From positions 1 through 19,697 of the forward strand of contig JAJZEG010000211.1 of NCBI GenBank assembly GCA_021828605.1: 19,697 bases of DNA. The letters run 5' to 3'. The position numbers and the translations under genes are program-made. The stretch's first letter is position 1, and each line of letters starts with the position of its first letter. The notes under the pieces are model-generated. The model was not told the origin of the DNA. It saw only the letters and a program-made list of their open reading frames with translations, and did no database searches. This stretch comes from Pseudomonadota bacterium (lineage in GTDB: Bacteria; Pseudomonadota; Alphaproteobacteria; Acetobacterales; Acetobacteraceae). Shown here piece after piece: positions 16,395 through 19,697 of the stretch.

Positions 16395-17120
16395 TCAAAA
16401 CAAAGATTTTACCCCTTGTTTTTGCAGTATTTTGGCGGCCTCAATATAGTCGCGAATGCCCTTATCCTGCAGCATCCGCGCCGCAAGCACTATCCGCGTT
16501 ACCCCGCGCTGATTGGGCGTCGCGCACCGATTGGGCCTCGGCGCAAACCGATCAATATCGACCCCTGCCCCTTGGATCAGCACGGCCCGCCCGACCGGGA
16601 TCGCACCGCTGGCCATCATCGCCGCGCGGTCTTCCTCATTCTCAAACACCGCCACCGCACCCCGCGCCCCGATCACCGCGCGGAGCAAAAACCCAACCAG
16701 AGGCCGTAACGCCCTTGCCTTCAAACTCTTCGATGAAAACACAAAACCCTGCCCGACCGGCGCATTCACCACCAGCCGCACCCGGGCGCGCCACGCGGCG
16801 ATACTGCCGAGCAAAATCGGTTTCAGCGCCACGTGATGCACAATATCGGGCCGCAGGGTGCGATAATGGTTAGTGATCGCGCCAAGCAACCGCCATTCGG
16901 CAAACGGATTAAGTCGGGCGCGAATGAAGTCAACACCGATCACGGTGAAACCATCATCGCGCAGCGCCGCCGCCGCCGGACTCGCGGTGCGGGTCAGAAT
17001 ACTCACTTGCCAGCCAGCATCGCGCGCCGCCTGCGCCCGAGCGCGAAAATGCGAGGCAAAAAACCAATCCTCGCCGATCAAAAGCACTAAATGACGCTGC
17101 GGCTCAGAGGGACGCGTCAC
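16395..17120 (-). CDS. GT4 glycosyltransferase, N-terminal half (acceptor domain)
   Basis: The 241 residues before the premature stop cover the N-terminal Rossmann domain (RHLVLLIGEDWFFASHFRARAQAARDAGW..., LRPDIVHHVALKPILLGSIAAW) and the first strand-helix of the donor domain (VLAARMLQDKGIRDYIEAAKILQKQGV). It lacks the donor-binding E-x7-E region, so this piece alone should be inactive. The more upstream start codon at 17168 lies wholly inside galE and adds a low-complexity leader, so I rejected it. Confidence 0.6.
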   Translation of the reverse strand: MTRPSEPQRHLVLLIGEDWFFASHFRARAQAARDAGWQVSILTRTASPAAAALRDDGFTVIGVDFIRARLNPFAEWRLLGAITNHYRTLRPDIVHHVALKPILLGSIAAWRARVRLVVNAPVGQGFVFSSKSLKARALRPLVGFLLRAVIGARGAVAVFENEEDRAAMMASGAIPVGRAVLIQGAGVDIDRFAPRPNRCATPNQRGVTRIVLAARMLQDKGIRDYIEAAKILQKQGVKSLF

Positions 17121-18130
17121 GCACGCCCCGCCGCCGCGCCCACTTGCCACCGCCAGGCATCCCGGCACATATCCTCAATGCCAAACCGCGCCCGCCAGCC
17201 CAGCATTTCAGCGGCGAGTGCTGGATTAGCATAGCATTCGGCCACATCCCCGGCGCGACGCGGCGCCACCCGATACGGCACTTTCGTGCCATTGATCTGC
17301 TCAAACGCCTCGATCATCTCAAACACCGAATGGCCGGTGCCGGTGCCCAAATTGACGGTCAAGGCACCGTCATGCGCCAGCACCCGCGCGATCGCCGCAA
17401 CATGCGCTTCGGCCAAATCGGTGATGTGAATAAAATCGCGCACCCCCGACCCATCGCGCGTCGGGTAATCATCGCCAAACACCGATAATTCGGCGCGCTG
17501 CCCCGCCGCGACCTGGCATAAAAATGGCATCAAATTAGCAGGCACCCCGCTTGGATCCTCGCCGATCAAGCCGGATGGATGCGCGCCCACCGGATTGAAA
17601 TAGCGCAATATCGCCGCCGAACGCAGCTTCTGCGTGCGCACCAAATCGGTGATCATCCCCTCCATCACCAATTTGGTGCGACCATACACATTGGTCACCC
17701 GCAGGGGTGCGGCCTCATCAATCGGGCAATGATCCGGCGCGCCATACACCGTGGCCGATGAGGAAAACACCAGCCGACCAATCCCGGCTTGGCGCATCGC
17801 CGCCAGCAGCCGAACCGTGCCGACAATATTGGTATCATAATAAAGCAGCGGATCGGCCTCGCTCTCACCGACGGCTTTTTTGGCGGCAAAATGAATGACT
17901 GCATCAATCTCGAACGCTGCCAAGCCCGCCGACAGCGCGGTTTGGTCGCGAATATCCACCTCAATCACCGGCAAAGTCACCCCGGTCAGGCGACGCAGCC
18001 GGTCCGGCACATCGCGCGCGGCGTTGGAAAAATCATCGAGCAGCACGACATCATAGCCGCGTTCGAGCAGGGCAACGGCGGTGTGCGAGCCAATAAATCC
18101 GGCGCCACCGGTCAGTAAAATCCGAGCCAT
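17117..18130 (-). CDS. galE: UDP-glucose 4-epimerase
   Basis: Interconverts UDP-glucose and UDP-galactose with bound NAD; cytoplasmic, supplying sugar precursors for envelope polysaccharide. The 337-residue protein has the NAD motif TGGAGFIGSH (7-16), the catalytic SSSATVYG region (Ser/Thr about 124-127) and YxxxK at Tyr149/Lys153, then RYFNPVGAHPSG and the substrate-binding VRDFIHITDLAEAH typical of GalE. I chose ATG 18130 because AGGGG lies seven bases upstream; an in-frame TTG at 18154 would place that site inside the gene. The stop overlaps the glycosyltransferase GTG by four bases. Confidence 0.95.
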   Translation of the reverse strand: MARILLTGGAGFIGSHTAVALLERGYDVVLLDDFSNAARDVPDRLRRLTGVTLPVIEVDIRDQTALSAGLAAFEIDAVIHFAAKKAVGESEADPLLYYDTNIVGTVRLLAAMRQAGIGRLVFSSSATVYGAPDHCPIDEAAPLRVTNVYGRTKLVMEGMITDLVRTQKLRSAAILRYFNPVGAHPSGLIGEDPSGVPANLMPFLCQVAAGQRAELSVFGDDYPTRDGSGVRDFIHITDLAEAHVAAIARVLAHDGALTVNLGTGTGHSVFEMIEAFEQINGTKVPYRVAPRRAGDVAECYANPALAAEMLGWRARFGIEDMCRDAWRWQVGAAAGRA

Positions 18131-18172
18131 AATCGCACCCCTGCCCTCATCCAAGCCTTATCAGATTGGCGT

Positions 18173-19697
18173 TTAACCCACCTTGGTCAACGCCCATTTG
18201 ACATGTTGGGCGTCATCCTCGGCCCCCGTCAGCACCAGCTGCTCAGCCCGGCGCGGCTCGGCACCGCCAAAATAAATGCTTTCTTCAATGCTCAAAACCG
18301 CGCCATCAGCACGAAACCGCCAGCCCTGCCCGCTCGGCAAGCGCAGCAACGCACTCCCGCTATCTTGTTGCAAACTCACCGTGACGCTGGGATGCAAATG
18401 AAAGCGCAGCGTGTAAGGCTGACCCTGATCCGCCTCAATCGCGTCCTCGCCGCGCAAATCATCGCCGCTTTCGGCCAAATAAAGCCGCCGCCGATGCACC
18501 GCCCCAAACGGCACCCGCCAGCCATCATGGCTCAATTCCAACCAATGGGCCCCATTCGCCTCATGGCGCTGCGCCTCAACGTGGTTTGGTCGCCGACCCA
18601 AGCCGGTCGGGGTCAGCTCGGAGGAGGCGATATCGGCAATCACCAAGGTTGAATGCGCCGCCGTGGTGCGTAACACGTCGCGCCACTCCCCCGCCGCCGC
18701 CGGGGCTGAGCCGCAATTCACCACCACCCGATCCCGACCCACCGAAAACTCGAAGGACAAAGTGCCCGCATGCGCCAACCGATCAGCGCCCGGCGGCGCC
18801 GGCACGCCCGCATCGACAATCACCACGCTTTTCCCCGCGACCATGCGCTGAAATCCGCTCACCGGCAAAGTATGCGAACTGCGCCCGGTGCGGCCCGCTT
18901 GGCTCAACACCAAATCAATCAGCGTCGCCCAATCTTCGCGCGCGCCATTGAACAAAGCCAGCCCGCCATCGCCATGACGCAAGGCGCGTAACGCCCCCGC
19001 CATCCGCTCAATCGCGCCGGGCAATGACGCCGGCACCTCGGCCCGACCAATTTGCAATAGCGAGCGAATTTCAGTCAAATCCTGCAACGCTTGTAATTGT
19101 GCCGCCGGGCTGCGCTCGATATGGCCGCCATCGGCTAATACCTGCCGCTCGATTTCCGGCGGCAAAAACCGCAGTGCGCGCGGCAAAAACACCGCGTGAT
19201 CCGGCATCGCGACCGATGCCGCGATCAAGCCTTTCAGCGCGGTCAATGCCGAACCATCGCGCGCCTCGGGGGGGATGGCGGCGGAGAGCAAACGCGCATC
19301 CGTCACCAGCCGCGCCATCATCGATTGGCGAAACACGTCATCGGCGGAGGCTGCAAAAAAATCGTAATGGCCCAGCCACGAAGCAAGCCGAGCCCCCACC
19401 ACCGCGGGCTTATTGGCCCGGTCAGGCAAAGCACCACACTCAATCCAACTGCTGATCAAGGCACGCGCCCGTCCACGCGCCGCATCGGTCCCCAAGGCCC
19501 GCAAATCACGGAGCCAGGTAAAACCATGCACATGATCAAGCAGGGCGGCGCTCGCATGGATTTCGGTAAAGCTACCCGGCACCAACCGCCGCGCGGCACC
19601 GAGATAATCGATATCACCCTTGAGCAGCCGCGCCCCGCGTCCCGGATCACCCGGCCATGGATCGCGAATCGATAAAGAAGGCGCATCCGGGATCGCC
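18173..19697 (-). CDS. Heparinase II/III family protein, 5' end outside window
   Basis: The frame is open from the right edge: bases 19696-19586 read IRDPWPGDPGRGARLLKGD and continue into the rest, so the TTG at 19585 is not the start. About 507 residues are visible, near full length for the alphaproteobacterial family. The N-terminal part is alpha-helical, as expected for a toroid domain. The C-terminal beta-rich heparinase II/III domain includes AHSTLVIADIASSEL, matching the family's conserved His segment, and GWRVPFGAVHRRRLYL. Members are presumed polysaccharide lyases, but the substrate of this bacterial group is unknown. Placement with galE, a glycosyltransferase and purH fits a cell-envelope role. 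I recall heparinase-purH proximity as common in alphaproteobacteria. Confidence 0.85.
   Translation of the reverse strand, partial: AIPDAPSLSIRDPWPGDPGRGARLLKGDIDYLGAARRLVPGSFTEIHASAALLDHVHGFTWLRDLRALGTDAARGRARALISSWIECGALPDRANKPAVVGARLASWLGHYDFFAASADDVFRQSMMARLVTDARLLSAAIPPEARDGSALTALKGLIAASVAMPDHAVFLPRALRFLPPEIERQVLADGGHIERSPAAQLQALQDLTEIRSLLQIGRAEVPASLPGAIERMAGALRALRHGDGGLALFNGAREDWATLIDLVLSQAGRTGRSSHTLPVSGFQRMVAGKSVVIVDAGVPAPPGADRLAHAGTLSFEFSVGRDRVVVNCGSAPAAAGEWRDVLRTTAAHSTLVIADIASSELTPTGLGRRPNHVEAQRHEANGAHWLELSHDGWRVPFGAVHRRRLYLAESGDDLRGEDAIEADQGQPYTLRFHLHPSVTVSLQQDSGSALLRLPSGQGWRFRADGAVLSIEESIYFGGAEPRRAEQLVLTGAEDDAQHVKWALTKVG

Larger units (their letters stand above)
15954..17120 (-). 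pseudogene. Family 4 glycosyltransferase interrupted by one in-frame TGA
   Basis: Read as one frame from the GTG at 17120, this encodes a normal-length (about 388-residue) GT4 enzyme that would transfer a sugar from a nucleotide or lipid donor, probably in polysaccharide or glycolipid assembly alongside galE. A single TGA (16397-16395) falls between the two Rossmann domains, in the segment SLF-stop-WVGAPDPGNP, where family members have a continuous hydrophobic strand such as FLLVGAPD. No bases are gained or lost: both sides stay in the same frame. Possibilities are a recent nonsense mutation, a sequencing error, or read-through. The GTG start overlaps the galE stop by four bases, which supports this start. 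The two halves are also listed separately. Confidence 0.8.

Noticed and set aside
17121..17168. Longer start for the glycosyltransferase
   Set aside because: It lies within galE, and the GTG at 17120 gives the common four-base overlap and a normal N-terminus.
1..19697. Mobile elements, CRISPR arrays, tRNA or rRNA genes, toxin-antitoxin or defence genes
   Set aside because: No transposase or integrase motifs, no regularly spaced repeats, no recognisable RNA gene and no defence-like proteins were seen.

Overview
The window looks like chromosomal DNA from a GC-rich alphaproteobacterium, most plausibly of the Rhodospirillales/Acetobacteraceae type. The clues are the plant-like class II DAHP synthase, a heparinase II/III-family protein near purH, a box-type aerobic benzoyl-CoA pathway, and GC-rich coding sequence broken by short AT-rich control regions. 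The taxonomic placement is inference. No tRNA, rRNA, CRISPR array, insertion sequence or prophage gene was seen.

Left part (1-1890, + strand): the 3' end of a YncE-like beta-propeller gene is translationally coupled to a membrane sterol desaturase/fatty acid hydroxylase family gene. After a 203-base non-coding stretch with a nested inverted repeat comes a cold-shock protein gene that ends at a perfect intrinsic terminator. Next (1957-3468) is a divergent pair, an FtrA-like GlxA/AraC-family regulator and a single-domain rhodanese, with a palindrome between them.

From 3483 to the right edge every gene is on the minus strand, so transcription runs right to left. In transcription order there is a compact housekeeping/envelope run: heparinase II/III-family protein (cut by the right edge), galE, a family 4 glycosyltransferase interrupted by one in-frame TGA, a CreA-family secreted protein, purH, and a carboxymuconolactone decarboxylase-like protein. 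Several of these overlap by 1-4 bases. Then comes the benzoate block: benzoate-CoA ligase, an alpha/beta hydrolase, boxC, boxB and boxA. Glutathione reductase and class II DAHP synthase follow.

The benzoate block activates benzoate to benzoyl-CoA (ligase), epoxidises it (BoxA reductase plus BoxB di-iron epoxidase) and opens the ring hydrolytically (BoxC). All six expected BoxB iron ligands are visible. The semialdehyde dehydrogenase (BoxD), the usual BoxR regulator and a transporter are not in the window. The strongest non-coding signal is a 10-base motif, ATGCATTATA, found three times: twice around a near-consensus promoter in front of boxC and once, inverted, in front of the ligase gene. 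It looks like the operator of an unseen benzoyl-CoA-responsive regulator. I did not find a wholly new system. The best leads are this operator set, the TGA-split glycosyltransferase, a 21-base in-frame duplication in glutathione reductase, and structured leader or intergenic regions.
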